NCBI GenBank assembly: GCA_030762175.1
Contig: CM060841.1
Coordinates: 8,418,501 to 8,482,500, forward strand
DNA length: 64,000 nucleotides
Direction of reading: 5' to 3'
Source: Metallyticus violacea
Taxonomy: Eukaryota > Arthropoda > Insecta > Mantodea > Metallyticidae
In this document: positions 1 through 12,375 of the stretch, piece after piece
Numbering within the stretch: position 1 is the stretch's first letter
Layout: the number at the start of each line of letters is the position of its first letter
Notes under the pieces: model-generated
The model's input: the letters and a program-made list of their open reading frames with translations, nothing else
Databases searched by the model: none
What the model was told of the DNA's origin: nothing
Translations under genes and position numbers: made by a program

Positions 1-438
1 TCAAGAAGGCTAAATTACTCTCGTGTTTCCCCTGCAGCATTTTCCCCACATACGTGGCATGGCTTGAAAAAGTTCGCAGTAGAACATTTTTCTTGTTTTA
101 CACGTTCTAATATGTATAAGGGAAACGAGGTAACAATTAATTAAACCCTTTAAAGTTACAATTTGCAGAACAGTTATAGTGAATAATTTTCTTGATTTAA
201 GATCACTTAGCTTATTAAAATCAAGAACAGCAAACTTTTACTTCAGAGGTATCCAAACTACATATATAGTGGCTTTTAAGAAAAAAATATATATACCAGT
301 GGTAACATAAACTACACCTGAGGAGCAAATATTGCATTCATGATTCTATGAACATCATAAAGAATGTTTTTTCTTCCCTTTTCTTTTTATATTATATATA
401 TTTAGTTAGGGAAATAGTTTATTTCCATATATTCAGTT
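1..438. other. AT-rich stretch, nothing recognised
   Basis: No reading frame, tRNA-like motif or repeat shared with the rest of the window was recognised here. The sequence is AT-rich and ends where the first SINE-A copy begins. Confidence 0.6.
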
Positions 439-712
439 CACGGGTGGCCGAGACCGTTAAGGCGCGGATACGTGAACGGGAGGTCAGGGGTTCGAATCCC
501 GCCAGGACAGTCCTCCCTGACTGGAGTTTTTTCCAGGTTTTCCCCAGTCCTCATAAATGGCAAATGCCGCGGAAATACCCTAAACTGAGGCCTGGAACGC
601 TTCCTTCCTTTAAAAAAAAACCTTTCCCAATTTATCATTTCATCTCATGTATCATCAGTGTCTGTGGTGCCTCAATAGTAAAAATGAACTTTAAACACTA
701 TTTAACAAAAAG
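439..712 (+). repeat. SINE-A copy 1 (tRNA Ser/Leu-type head), near full length
   Basis: The first 75 bases look like a tRNA gene. There is an A-box-like GGCCGAGACCGTTAAGGC with the D-arm form typical of Ser/Leu tRNAs, and a B-box GGTTCGAATCC at about 489-499. The body that follows is shared with the other SINE-A copies: a pyrimidine-rich TTTTTTCCAGGTTTT block, CCTCATAAATGGCAAATGCC, an A-run, ATTTCATCTCATGTATCATC, and a 3' end reading GTGCCTCAATAGTAAAAA then TTAAACACTATT. Pol III transcription from the internal A and B boxes is expected for this class. Reading frames on both strands across it (348-716 and 438-638) are by-products of the repeat. No clean target-site duplication was found. Confidence 0.85.
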
Positions 713-998
713 TTGAGAAAGTATGTATTAAAATAGCAATAATAATGATCTATGATTTTATAATTCATTATTTACTTACTCCACAATTATGAACATCGTG
801 AATGAGATACCCGTATTAATAAATTTAAACTTTTATTATATTCACCGATGGGATTTCATTACTCCATGTGCCCTCGAAGATTCTTTATTACGGTCTATCA
901 CTTGTCCAGTATAGATTTTATTAGTTTTTCGTATATTTCATTTCTACTTATAACAAATAAATCGCCAGATCCAAATTAAAGATAAGAATCAACAATAA

Positions 999-1040
<42 letters not shown>

Positions 1041-1654
1041 TTAGTAGTCAATAGATGTTAACTTTCTAGGTCTCCAAACTGATAGCCATGTAATTGGAAA
1101 AATTTTGTAAAATATATAATCCCAAAATTAAGTTCTGTCATCTATGCACTTATACATTGCATCATTTCAGTATTCCATAAAATATAATGAAGAAGAGTTA
1201 GAACTTTGTTTTTTTAAAGATATATTTCACATATTTTTGCAGAATATTGTATATACTGTTTATTATAATAATGACCATCACTTTTATAATGAACACAATT
1301 TTAACTGTCTTATGACTTGACACTTCATACTATATGTTTCAAATATCATGTTTGTACTTAAAATTACTCGTATAGTGTAAACATGTAATACTTGTTCTTC
1401 GAAAAGTATGTAATGTATAAGTACTTCCATTGACGATATGTTTAAACATGAACCTTTGTGACGCACTTAAATGTTATAGCGCTAAGATTTTTTAGATCTA
1501 TGAAAATAAAGACATTCTGTAATGCACAGCAATTTACAAATCCGCCTATACCGAAAAGCCACCAATATATATATAAATGTCTAAAATAACATGACGGAAA
1601 AAAGAAACAATCAAACTAAAACAAAGTCGTATTTGTAACTGCAGAAACTGTTAG
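713..1654. other. AT-rich spacer with (ATT)n microsatellite
   Basis: The spacer is AT-rich and has no recognised gene. It contains an (ATT)n tract at about 998-1041. Confidence 0.6.
998..1041. repeat. (ATT)n microsatellite
   Basis: About 14 uninterrupted ATT units. Similar tracts recur at 12.34, 33.6, 33.86, 49.83, 57.11 and 60.74 kb. Confidence 0.95.
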
Positions 1655-2597
1655 AAGGCTTCACAAAATCCTTCACAAAACCCATATCTGGTGTCACACT
1701 TATCTGTTAAGTAAATAATTGCAGCCGCTCCGCTGTGTTCAGTTGTTCAGATATAGTTGCATAAAGAAGGCTATGCTACTGTGACATGTTAAAATGGAGT
1801 ATAGAGCTGTTATTAAGTTCTTCACAAAAGAAGGACTTATTCCAAATGAAATTAAACAGTGATTGGACGGTGTACATAGGGAAGCATGCTCCTCATATTC
1901 TACCGTAAAAGAATGGGCCAAACTTTTTCGAATGGGTCGAGAAAGTATTGAAGACGAAGAGCGTGCAGGTCGGCCCTTGGAGATGCTTACTCCTGAAAAC
2001 ATCGCTCTTGTGGAAGGAGAAATTATGAAAGACCGACGGCTCAAAGTTACAGAAATAGCAGCAAGGTTGAGTCTTTCTTTAAAAAAACAAAACAAAACAA
2101 AACAAAAACAGTACTTCGAAATATTCATGAACATTTAAACATGAACAAGGTTAGTGCAAGATGGGTGCCTAGACTTCTTTCCTCAGTCCAAAAACAGCAA
2201 CGAGTCATCTGTTGTCAGGCATTGGAGCTCTGCCGTGGCGACGAGAGAGACAAGCTATGCAAATCATTGTTATAGGAGACGAAACTATGATCTCTTGTCC
2301 AAAATAGAATCAATGAAATGGCGTAAACCTGGCGAAGCACCGCCTCTAAAGGTCAAGGTCACTCAGTCAACCAAGAAGATCATGGCCACAATCTTTTGGG
2401 ACTGTGAAGGAATACTCTTCATTGACTTCAAGGAGAGGAACAACACAGTAAATGGGGAGTACTATGCTGGCCTACTGCACAGACTACGTGCTTCCATCAA
2501 AGAGAAAAGATGAGGAAATCTGAGTGGTGATGTGCGGCTTTAACATGACAACGCGCCTTGCACAAGCTCTTGTTGGAAAAGAAACTGATAAGAAATG
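1655..2597 (+). pseudogene. MarA mariner transposase copy 1, truncated at both ends
   Basis: This is a mariner transposon remnant. The reading frame starts at the ATG near 1796 (MEYRAVIKFFTKEGLI), followed by the N-terminal helix-turn-helix DNA-binding region (EWAKLFRMGRESIEDEERAG, then ENIALVEGEI). Later segments match the catalytic half (KVKVTQSTKKIMATIFWDCE, NGEYYAGLLHRLRASIKEKR). It is dead. A TGA replaces a codon in the KQ-LDG segment at about 1860. A CAAAA-rich expansion at about 2080-2110 replaces the KTTVLRI region. Further frameshifts lie downstream, and the sequence stops matching soon after the HDN catalytic motif (about 2540-2597). The terminal inverted repeat seen in other copies is missing on both sides. 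Only transposition-related function is implied. Confidence 0.88.
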
Positions 2598-3596
2598 GCG
2601 TCCCGCTAGCGACCCAGGCACAAACGACCAGTCATTGAGCTAGGCTGAAGTACAAACTACCCATCTCCGACGCTAACTATCAAATCTAAACGAAGTGTAG
2701 CTAAATAGTTCACTGAAATATGACAATGCATAGCTACACCACGAACCGCACATTCATCCATTTCAGTCACAGATTCCTAGGACTGCCCCCTTTCAACTCC
2801 ATTTCTTTACTGCCTCATTCTACAAAGTAGTTAAACCCGAAACCGGGTGCGTACGCAGCAATCACATGATAAATACCTGGAAGGGATCCTCATAGAAGCA
2901 GTTGACAGATTTAGAGCTTCCTTCAATGCATGACATGCAAGCCGGGAGGTTGAACTTTTCAATGAAATTGTTTGATCTTTCTTCTGTTATCTGTAAAATA
3001 TTTTAAACCCTTCCTTCCGATTTCATATATTGTGAATAAGACTATTAGCAACATGGGAAATTTAATAAACCAATTTAAAATCTCTCTCTTGCACAGAATT
3101 TCTTAACAGCCGCTCTTTCAGTAACGCCTTTCTTCTGCGAAAATGAGAATTTCTGGCTTCTGAAACTCACTCACTATATTCATTCGTCATGGGATGGGAT
3201 GCTATGACTAGATTAAGATCAGTGAATGGAACGTTTCGATGCGACGTTCCAGGAAAATAAACAACTTCAAGAGGGCGTGACGGGACAGAGTGTTGGCAGG
3301 TCCTTCAGTTACGAGCTATGTGTGAAAAATCATGAGCCGTGCAGTTAGAACGACAACCATTCGACCCCATACTTTATCCCTTGTTATCGCTCGCCTTTTT
3401 TCCCCCGCTGCTTTTTCATGCCATTTCATCCTTCGAGATTTCACCGTTGAAATGCTATACCCGTTAGGGTAAGAAAACCAATAAAGTCTCTGAACTTTCA
3501 AGTTGTTGCGTCATAATGTCGTTAAACGACGGTGTTAATGGTTAGATATTGAACAATAATTACTATATAATTTCTTTACTTTGGCATTTTTTTTAA
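2598..3596. other. Non-repetitive, more GC-rich stretch, no gene recognised
   Basis: The base composition is more even than in the surroundings, with several CpGs. No convincing reading frame, tRNA-like motif or repeat was recognised. It could hold regulatory DNA, but nothing visible proves that. Confidence 0.4.
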
Positions 3597-3872
3597 ATAG
3601 TGTTTAACACCCGTTTTTACTACTAAGGCACCACAGGCGGTGGTCACTGATGATACATGAGATGAAATGATATATTGAGAAAGGATTATTTTTTAAGGAA
3701 GGAAACATTCCTGGCCTATGTTCAGGGTATCTCCCCGGTATTTGCCAGTTATGAGGACTGAGGAAAACCTGGAAAAAACCTCAGTTAGGGAGGACGGTTC
3801 TGGCGGGATTCGAACCCCAGACCTTCCGCTGACGAGTCCGCGCCTTAATGACCTCGGGCACCCTTGTCGTGT
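3597..3872 (-). repeat. SINE-A copy 2, near full length
   Basis: On the reverse strand, the tRNA-like head lies at about 3800-3872 with B-box GGTTCGAATCCC (reverse complement visible at 3807-3818). The body and the 3' end follow, seen on the plus strand as GTGTTTAACACCCGTTTTTA at 3600. Its head and body match the copies at 439 and 13374. Confidence 0.85.
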
Positions 3873-5621
3873 GGGCACTAGAAAAAACGCACATAGAGAC
3901 ATATACGTTTTAACCTATCCAACTCTATCCATCTTCTTGTTATTGTTTTATTTGTAGTCTTTTGAACCTCAGCGTTTGTTCTTTAATTTTATTTTGTTCA
4001 GCTATCTGAAAACCATTCTTATAATATATAGGGTGAGGCCAAACTTTAGAAACCATATCAACATACATGTCCGGAGATGCGCGCTTAAGTCAATAGGGGC
4101 AGCTGCAAAGCCCTGGAATGGATGCGTGTATTCAGGCACATAGCGGGCATATCTGTGGTGTTGCCAGAATGACTGGCATACCATATTCTTGTAACATTGA
4201 TATTTATATTTAGTTCTACACATTACCATAATGTTAATTACAATGTTTCTGTACATTTGTGGCCGTATGATAATATGGGCTATTTTGTTCGTTTCCCTGT
4301 CAGTAATCATCTCTTGAATTTGATCTAATTTTTACTTCATTCCTATCTAGTACTTGAGGCGATAGTTGACCTTGTCCATTCACTGACAAGGACTTCTTCA
4401 AACTTAATACAACTTGCTACCTACATATGCATTATACGACTGCCCTCTCTCACTGCCAGCCTACAGCAAAAATAATCTCACTGTATTGAAAGTGTCCCGA
4501 GTTCTAGGAAAAAATACAAACAGAGCTTAAAATGGAAGAGAAAAGTGGACGATTTGAATCTACTTTTGCTTGTAAAGGTCTAAATACAATTATACATTTA
4601 TGAACGAAGCTGAACATATCACATGTGGCTTCTATTTCCATTCTTTTTCAGAGTGGCAGGATAGGATATGGAATGTTACATGTATGTGTTACTAGTTCAA
4701 AGTGAATCAGTTACAGATGACACCAAACTGCAATGACACGTTGCTAGTGTTTGTGTTACAAACCAGAGCTGAGACGTCTGCGGTTTCTCCTGGTGTTTAC
4801 ATATGCCGGAGTGACGAGACGTGTTGGTTATGGTTTGGACATATTTTCTGGCAAAGGTACCTACAATACCGGCTGTAGTTTTGAGTTCTCTCAATAGAAC
4901 ACACAGAACGTTGGACTGGATTGGTGGAAAAGTGTTTGGTGGTAAATATAGATAAGGTAGAAGCAAGGGGGGAAAATTTAAACAATTTTTACTTATAAAA
5001 TATTAGCATATATATTAAGAGATAATGCTCAAAATTGTCACCTCAAGCTTGAACATAGCTTTGTAAAATGCTTCATGCTCTCTCAAACGTCCCACCTGAC
5101 ATCCTTGTTCAACGTGCGGGTAAAATGCTTCGCTGTCATGAACACATGAAGCCTTCAAATGTCCTCATAGGCAGAATTGCAATGTATTGAAGTCAAGGAC
5201 TGTTAAAATAGTGATGTACTGCCAAATTTATGTGCTCCAACCCTGAAAAAAATGAAAAAGAAATGCCAGCTCTGAGTTAATGACCAAGACTACAGTTCTT
5301 TTTGGGAAGGAAAACTGCTTCAATAAGTTCTTGCACTTTTTAAAATTCGTACGGGTAAAGCTTATGATCTAACAGGATATTTATATGGTCTACTTTCATG
5401 ATTGCTACTATTTCGATTGTTATCCTAAATACTATCTAGCATTTCCGTATTTGAGATCAGTAGTTCTGTTGCTTCGGCGTCTGCCCCACTCTAACAAGGA
5501 ACGCGTTTCAACCAGACCACCGTGCATCTTCTGATCACGTTTCCTATTGGCAAACCTCGTTTAGAACAGTTTAAGTTTATAAGCATGCAATTCAAACGTT
5601 TGCAAGTTCATACATGAGGTG
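3873..5621. other. Spacer; small dispersed motif near 4400-4445
   Basis: No gene was recognised. About 45 bases at 4400-4445 (CAACTTGCTACCTACATATG and flanks) resemble 13240-13285 (CAACCTGCTACCTGCACGTG), so an old dispersed repeat is possible. Open frames at 4002-4310 and 4697-4985 show no family I know. Confidence 0.4.
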
Positions 5622-5623
5622 TA

Positions 5624-6899
5624 CGAAGGTAGGTCCATAAGTTTCCGGCCTAATCGTTTTCTAGGTATGATAAAGACAAAAACTATATTTCACTTTTCAA
5701 TTTATTTAACCTTTATTGCAATACACTTCTCACATCTTAGAATTAACATTTCAATCCCCCCCCCCTAAATATTGAGATGTCTTGTCTGCAAAATGGGCAT
5801 TAACAGCATCCATCACGTCTTCGTCATACTTAAATTTCCTTCCTCGAAGGGGCTTCTTGAGTTTTGAGAAAAGGAAATAGTCACTGGGAGCTAGATTTTG
5901 CTGTAGGGTGGATAGTCGATTTCCTTGAAGGCACATTTCTTCACAGCTTTCTTTGCAACAAGAGTTGTGTGATAGGCACGTTGTCGTGAAGAAAGCACAC
6001 AACATCACTCAACTTTCCTCGCCTTTTCTCTATGAAGTCTCTGCAGTAGGCCAGCGTAGTACTCCCCATTTATTGTGAGTTCTTCTCCTTGAAGTCAACG
6101 AAGAGTATTCCTTCACAGCGCCAAAAAATTGTGGCCATGATCTTCTTGGTTGACTGAGTGATCTTGGCCTTTAGAGGCGGAGCTTCGCCAGGTTCAGGCC
6201 AATCCATTGATTCTCTTTTGTACAAGGCACAGTAGAGGACCATAGTTTCATCTCCTGTAATAATGGTTTGCAGAACTTCTTTATCGTTGCCAAGGCAGAG
6301 CTCCAAAAATGGCTCGTTGCTGCTTTTGGACTGAGGAAAGAATCCTGGACATCCATCTTGCACTACCGTTATTCATGTTTAAATATTCATGAATAATTTG
6401 AAGGACTGTTGTTTTAGAAAGGATCTTGCTGCTATTTCTGTAACTTTGAGCCGTAATTTCTCCTTCCACAAGAGCGATGTTTTCAGGAGTGAGCATCTCC
6501 AAGGGCCGACCTGCATGCTCTTCACTTTCAATGCTTTCTCGACCCATTCGAAAAAGTTTGGCCCATTCTTTTAGGGCAGAATATGGGGAGGATGCTTCCA
6601 CATATACACCGTCCAATCACTGTTTAATTTCATTTGGAGTAAGTCCTTCTTTTGTGAATAACTTAATAGCAGCTGGAAACTTCATTTTGAACATGTCACA
6701 ATCTTCTACACATAGCCTTCTTTATGCAACTATATCTGAACAACTGAACACAGCGGAGCGGAAGTTACAGCTACAATTATTTATTTAAAGATATGTTACG
6801 ACATTATGTACTTAACATATAAATTATGAGACCAGATTAGGATTTTTTGAAGGCCATAATCCTTATCTGCAGAGCGGGAAATTTATGTACCTACCCTCG
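5624..6899 (-). mobile_element. MarA mariner copy 2, nearly full length with TIRs and TA duplication
   Basis: The element is 1,276 bp, flanked by TA at 5622-5623 and 6900-6901, the usual target of this superfamily. Both ends carry the family's inverted repeat of about 28 bp (left, plus strand, starts CGAAGGTAGGTCCATAAG; right end reads CTACCCTCG). The transposase frame runs on the minus strand from the ATG at 6685. It shows the helix-turn-helix region (KEWAKLFRMGRESIE), the first catalytic Asp in ITGDETM, and the third in LAPSDYFLFSKLKK (5870-5900). It is a pseudogene: there is a TGA at about 6617, at the same KQ-LDG site as copy 1, plus several frameshifts and a C-run at 5757. Open pieces are 6281-6616, 6070-6363 and 5751-6008. 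Confidence 0.92.
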
Positions 6900-6901
6900 T
6901 A

Positions 6902-9900
6902 TGCTTTATTAGATTGCATCATGACAAAAGGTGTACTAAAGACTGAGTTGAATTCAACAATTCAACAGAACAAATAATAAAACAATAAAACATAATATAG
7001 AAGACCTGTAATGAGCTTTTTCAACCGTTTTATAAAATAGGCTTTAACAGTTTGACAATTATTGGGTCATTATAATAAAAAGCATGAAATATAGTATATG
7101 CTGAACAAAAAATTAGATAATTGAAACGTTTAAATAGGAAATTGTGCGTATTCTCAGAAAGGTATTCCTTCTAGACTATGAATGGAATTAGTTAATTAAT
7201 AACAATCTGGAATATAACGATATAACGAGCGCAAAAGAGACTCCAAATTACATCTCATTCAGACAGCTTAATAAAAACAGGAATCGGATCTGCACCCTCG
7301 GTTTTACCTTGTACATCTACACTTCAGAGATTATCTATCTCTGCCATTCATTAGTATCGGGTGTTCGGCTTGCTTTTTCCCGCACGCGGACGGGACCGCA
7401 GCCGGAAGCGCACAGCGCAGCTGCCCATACACACAGACCAAGATGTTCAGCAGCTATTTCATCATTTTAATTATATAGCTGCTATAGCTGACGTAATAGC
7501 ATTTTAAGAAACTATTTTAAATTTACTTAAGAGCAAAACTGGTATGTAGTATACAATTTAATTTTCTGACGTTTTAACCTGCAGATTGATTACAGTATTT
7601 TAGACTTTCTAATATTTTAATTTCTATGGTAACTACCTACATTGATATTATAGTGCATTTATTCCTAAAGCTATTTTAAATGTGTTAGTGTATCTTCGCG
7701 CTAAATGCTATAGACGCCAGATAGAAAATATACCGCAATGTTTTGGGCTGCAGAGCTGGAGAGAGGATTTAGAAGAATTGAGATGGATTCAACATGGCAA
7801 CGAGACAATGCAAACAATAAAAACGTATGGAAGAAGGTTAGAACAAGGCCAGAGGTTATCAACAGTCGGGAAATCGAGGCAGAATGTAACACGAAAGTGC
7901 CATTGAGCCTATCGAATGAAATTAAAACTAACCTGGATTACAGAGGTATATATGTTCATTATAGGGAGAAAGCCGAAATCAGGAATGACCTGGCTTAGAG
8001 TAGGAAGTTGGAAGGCTAAAAAATAACTGAAAATTCTCGTAGGAGAATCCGTACATTTTGTAGAGGAGATGAGGATGGTTACATATTCTGGCAGAATGTA
8101 TGCAATGGGAGCACCTGAGAAAAACACTGTTTCCTGAAAACTTTTTAAGGCAACCAGACGTTGATTGGCATGCTGGAACTTGCTTGCAAAGCAAACTAAT
8201 TGGTTGAGCATGGGCATTTTACTAGAGCACGAAGCTTGAAGCAATTTATTTTCTGGTTAGAACGCAATAACTGGTGTAATTATAAATCTTGTGATATGTT
8301 TCCATTCATATATCTGTAAATATCGTTCTTTCCATTTTAATGTTTGTTTATTTAAGTATTATTTGTATTATTATTTGTTCCTCTTTCAAATTGTGTATCA
8401 TATTCAAGCATGTACGGTCTACGACCCATTTATAATGTGTTTATAGAATATTATAACACTAAAGATACACTTACCAGGCTAACAACTAGCATTGCAGACA
8501 TCCTTTAATGACAGCTTTGGATTCAGCATTTCTTTTCCCGCCAATGTTTACGATGTCGTATTTAAACTGATTTTAGTTGATGCTGCAACCCTTTCTTGGT
8601 ATTATTACCCTAACAACCCTTTCTTCTCACATATCTGCACGATCCGCTTGACATCTTCCATACATGGGCAAAGTCACACACGAGCATTTCGGATGACCGG
8701 AGATGTGAAAGAGGGTTGGTGATTGATGACTTTGACGGGAGAAAGGGGTCGTTCTCGAAGATCTTTAGGAAATCTCTGCACGGAGATTCAAAATTCCTGT
8801 TGAAAATGCAAGACGAAAACGTAGATGCAGCGTCATGATAAGACCCTCTCTGATCAGAGAAAATAATGGAACTTTCGTTACATTTTGCAGATGTGTAAAG
8901 TTTGCTGATGTTTCACTTGCTATATGACGTCATGTTCCGTATCGACTGTCGTGAACTTCGAGGCGATGAATGAATTTAACCAATGATAATGCAATAAACA
9001 GAAGCCCATAGGTGCCTGAAGTAATTTGTATGTTTCGCCTCAAAGTTATACAATTTCAGTCTCTTTCTACATGTAGCTCTTCGTTGTCAAAGCTCTTAAA
9101 CGCCATTAAATTATGTTTTTTTTTTTTTTTTTTTTTTTACCAGCGCTTATTTTCTAGTTTTCCTTTAAAATAAACATTGCTAATTGCACTTTTACCGGAA
9201 TTTAAAAACACGTTGTATGTACAGAATACTTAATTTTCTTTAGGTTCATACATTATTTTCCTAGCACATTTTACACCAAAATATTTGTTATCCTCTCGTT
9301 TCTTGAAAGGTAATTTCTTCCTCTTTCTCTTCTTCGTATTGCTTCATGCAGGTGGTGCTACTTTTCTGCATGCTTAAGGGGCATGATTTAATGATACTAC
9401 CAAACTTGCATTAAAAGTTTTAAATGTTTATTTTAACTATCCAACAGCGAGAAGATTTAAGTTTATTCAGCGCTTCTGCATACTTGTAGAAGCCCAGTCG
9501 TAAAGGCAGTATATGCATGTGCAGGTGAAAGCTTGAAGTTACTTTGAGGGAGGCTTTGTCAACAACAATTGCGTATTCGTGTGTTACTCGGTGATGTCCA
9601 AATTGTTTTTCGTTACTTATGCCACTACTCTAACATAATCTTGAAGAATGGGTTTTTATGTAAGATGCACATATGAAAACAGATTCTTGCAGAGAAAATA
9701 TAAGGTAAACCACAAGAAAATATCTGGCATTCGCCTTCCAGGTAGAAAAACAATGCCCTAACTTGTTAAAAAGTTATGAGAGACATGCTCTCTCAGTGAC
9801 AAAAAACTTGTTCTAAATCCCCTTGTTCTTATGGAAGAAAAGTTTGATGAATTTTGCTAGATGCCGGCAATGTATTGCCGCTAAGGAGCATTGTTTTTAG

Positions 9901-11514
9901 CATAGCTTACAACACAAGTTAGTTTTTATAACGACATCATTTTAAGCTTTCAGTAAAAATATGAATCAAAATAAAAATACCAACTTTATGCGCTGTGACT
10001 GTACTTCCTTTTTTTGCGGTTACGGCGGTTGCACTTCCCCAGTAAGCAGCGGCGCTCAGGCGGCCCGTAACTCAAATAACCTTGCTGTCTTATTATTCTT
10101 TTGACATATGCATTACATTTTTATTTCATCTCTTTAAAACTTATAATACTTATTATTGTATATGAGTTATCCAACATTCGTTTTTTCATTTTATTTATCC
10201 GCAAAGTATTGCTTTTTCACTAAAAGATCTAACCTCTATTTTATAATTGTGGTCCAGGCATTTCTTTATAATTTTTTTTTTCCTTGTGGCCTTATTCCCT
10301 TGTATATTTTGGTAATTTACGAAGAATTGTTAGTGTCAAAAATCAAGGATTGTGTACTTGTGTATCAATAATAATTTTCATTTCCTACCTTGGCATTTTA
10401 ATTTTACAGGGTTTTCAATGGCAAATAAACAAATTTACATTGCTAAATAATATAGTTGTTATTAAAGTACTGAAGTGAAGAAAGTAAATATCGTTACTTA
10501 AAGTATTTTTCTCAGCAATATGGTATTCTGAAACCTATATTTTGAAGAATAATCTTCACCCGGAAATAATTCCCAGAACGTCATCGCTGAAGATGAGAAT
10601 TTCAAATTGGTTCTTCAATTCATAAAAATGACAGGGGTATTAAACAATTCTTCTATCATCCAGATGTGTAGATGTATTTTAAATAACCGTTTTAGATATA
10701 TGTGTTTTGCCATGGTAAAAACTAGGGTTTTAGGAGATCAAAAATAAACAATAATTTGGTTTAAAAAACACACATATACGCTTTTCTATACTGGTTGCGA
10801 TATTTAGCCCTAAATACTGAAATATAAAAAGGAGATACACGAGTAAGTCGCAATGGAATTAAAAGCTATGCTATTTCATTATATGAACTATTTCTTCCAC
10901 TAGTCTAAAATTTTGAAGTTATTCCGTTTTTATGTGTAAGGAATGTATCGGTTTATGTTGGCTATATTGATTTGAAGTATTTCTGCAAAATGTGCGTTTT
11001 TTCTTCATTCTCATTCATTAAGTTGAGGTAATGGATCGCACCGATTTAATTATTAGGTATAGGACTCAGCAGTTCTGCTACACAACCAAGCTCTGTAATC
11101 AACACAGGGGAAAATGCAGTACAGTCCGCTACTTGCTAAAATTAAACTTTTCTTGTATGAAGACAATTATGTCATATAGCTCTCATACGCAAATATTTCC
11201 TTACTTCATTAAAAAGTGTAACAATGCCCATGAATAGCCGTTAAGTCACACAGTGAGAACTGAAGATGCACTTACTGTTGTTGTCTTATTCAATTAACAT
11301 ATTTGGGGGGGGGGTTTACAATGTTGAACCATTTATTGCATTATAAGGTTAAGGAACGCAAGGGTGTATCGAAAGATAAGCTGAAGGTCTTTCAAATTTT
11401 AGAAAGAAATATTTGTTTAAATCTCTATCACTGTCCACTGTAAGCCAAACATAAATCTAGAGGTTCAAACGATGAATGGTAAATAAGGATGAAAGTTCGG
11501 TAGTTTTTTTTCAC
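6902..11514. other. Long spacer without a recognised gene
   Basis: It is mostly AT-rich, with an oligo-T tract at 9115-9139 and a CpG-rich patch at about 7370-7440. More even composition at about 8700-8950 contains two perfect palindromes: TCTCTGATCAGAGA (8847-8860) and the CRE-like ATGACGTCAT (8924-8933). Overlapping open frames at 7682-8244 and 10156-10478 match no family I recognise and are probably chance. An oligo-G run lies at about 11305-11315. Confidence 0.45.
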
Positions 11515-11966
11515 CTACACACTGGATGAATGTTCTGGGGTGGAGAGGATACTTTCGGTACTTGAGCCGTGCTCATGGCTGACCCTTTGTGCCTATGTTC
11601 CCAATTGGGGCACTTCCGGGAGGAAGAAATGAGGTGAGATTTACATGGACCTGAGTTTAAGAGCATGACTGCGCGAACGCAAACGGTATCTCTAACATGA
11701 ACACCTTGACCCAGATGCAACCTCCTTCGAGCCCCTTGGATGCACAGAAACCTTTCCAAAGCGCAAGCCATAATCACGCCGAGCCAGCCCACCTCGCTGT
11801 GGCACTTTTAACTCTATAACAGAACCAACAGAATAAATTAATATGAAATGGGAGAGCATAAAATTCGTGACAAGACGAAACCATGAAAAAATCCAGTGGT
11901 AATTAAACCCGGGACTTCCTGGATGCAAGGTTCAAGTGTTACCGCCTAAGCCATCCCGGCCGGTTG
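11515..11966 (-). repeat. SINE-C copy 1 (tRNA-Ala-like head), about 450 bp
   Basis: Read on the minus strand, the unit starts near 11966 with CCGGCCGGGATGGCTTAGGC. It then shows an anticodon region CCTTGCATCC and GTCCCGGGTTT, resembling a tRNA-Ala(TGC) gene with a decayed B box. Parts of the 390-bp body recur at 15985-16188 (plus strand) and 52328-52405 (minus strand), which makes this a dispersed family. Reading frames at 11511-11928 run through it and are not genes. Confidence 0.7.
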
Positions 11967-12339
11967 TTTACATCAAGCCCTAACTTCCTTCTAGAGACTT
12001 TTTCATTTCTATACGAAGCTGAAGATACAGCAGTACAGTAAACAACTGACGCTTTCCTATGCCAGCGTTCCTTAAATATGTAGAGCATCTAAGCAATATT
12101 TTGACTTCGCTCCCTAGTGATAAGAAGAGAGGTAGAAATTGATGGGCTGTGAATACGTTATAAGCTACCACAATTGCTATCTGGGTAATATTTATAAAAT
12201 GGTAATACTTTTTTGTAAAACAATATTTTGAAATGTATTGCGTTGCTTTTGATTTTGAAATCAAAAATTCAAATCACGGAAATTAAACAAGTTTTAGCGA
12301 TCAAGATCTAATCTCATTTTATAACAAAACAACAACATC

Positions 12340-12375
<36 letters not shown>

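Noticed and set aside
439..515. Functional tRNA gene
   Set aside because: The tRNA-like head is followed by the SINE-A body and recurs as a family. Mismatches in the stems and the lack of a proper variable arm argue against a working tRNA.
348..716. 122-codon open frame
   Set aside because: It runs through a SINE-A copy. The same peptide style recurs at every SINE-A (for example 3718-3957 and 13367-13642), so it is a repeat by-product.
4020..4320. Possible transposon end (AGGGTGAGGCCAAACTTTAG) next to TATATA
   Set aside because: No matching inverted end was found downstream and no second copy in the window.
7682..8244. Cluster of overlapping open frames on both strands
   Set aside because: No protein family recognised, and the frames contradict one another.
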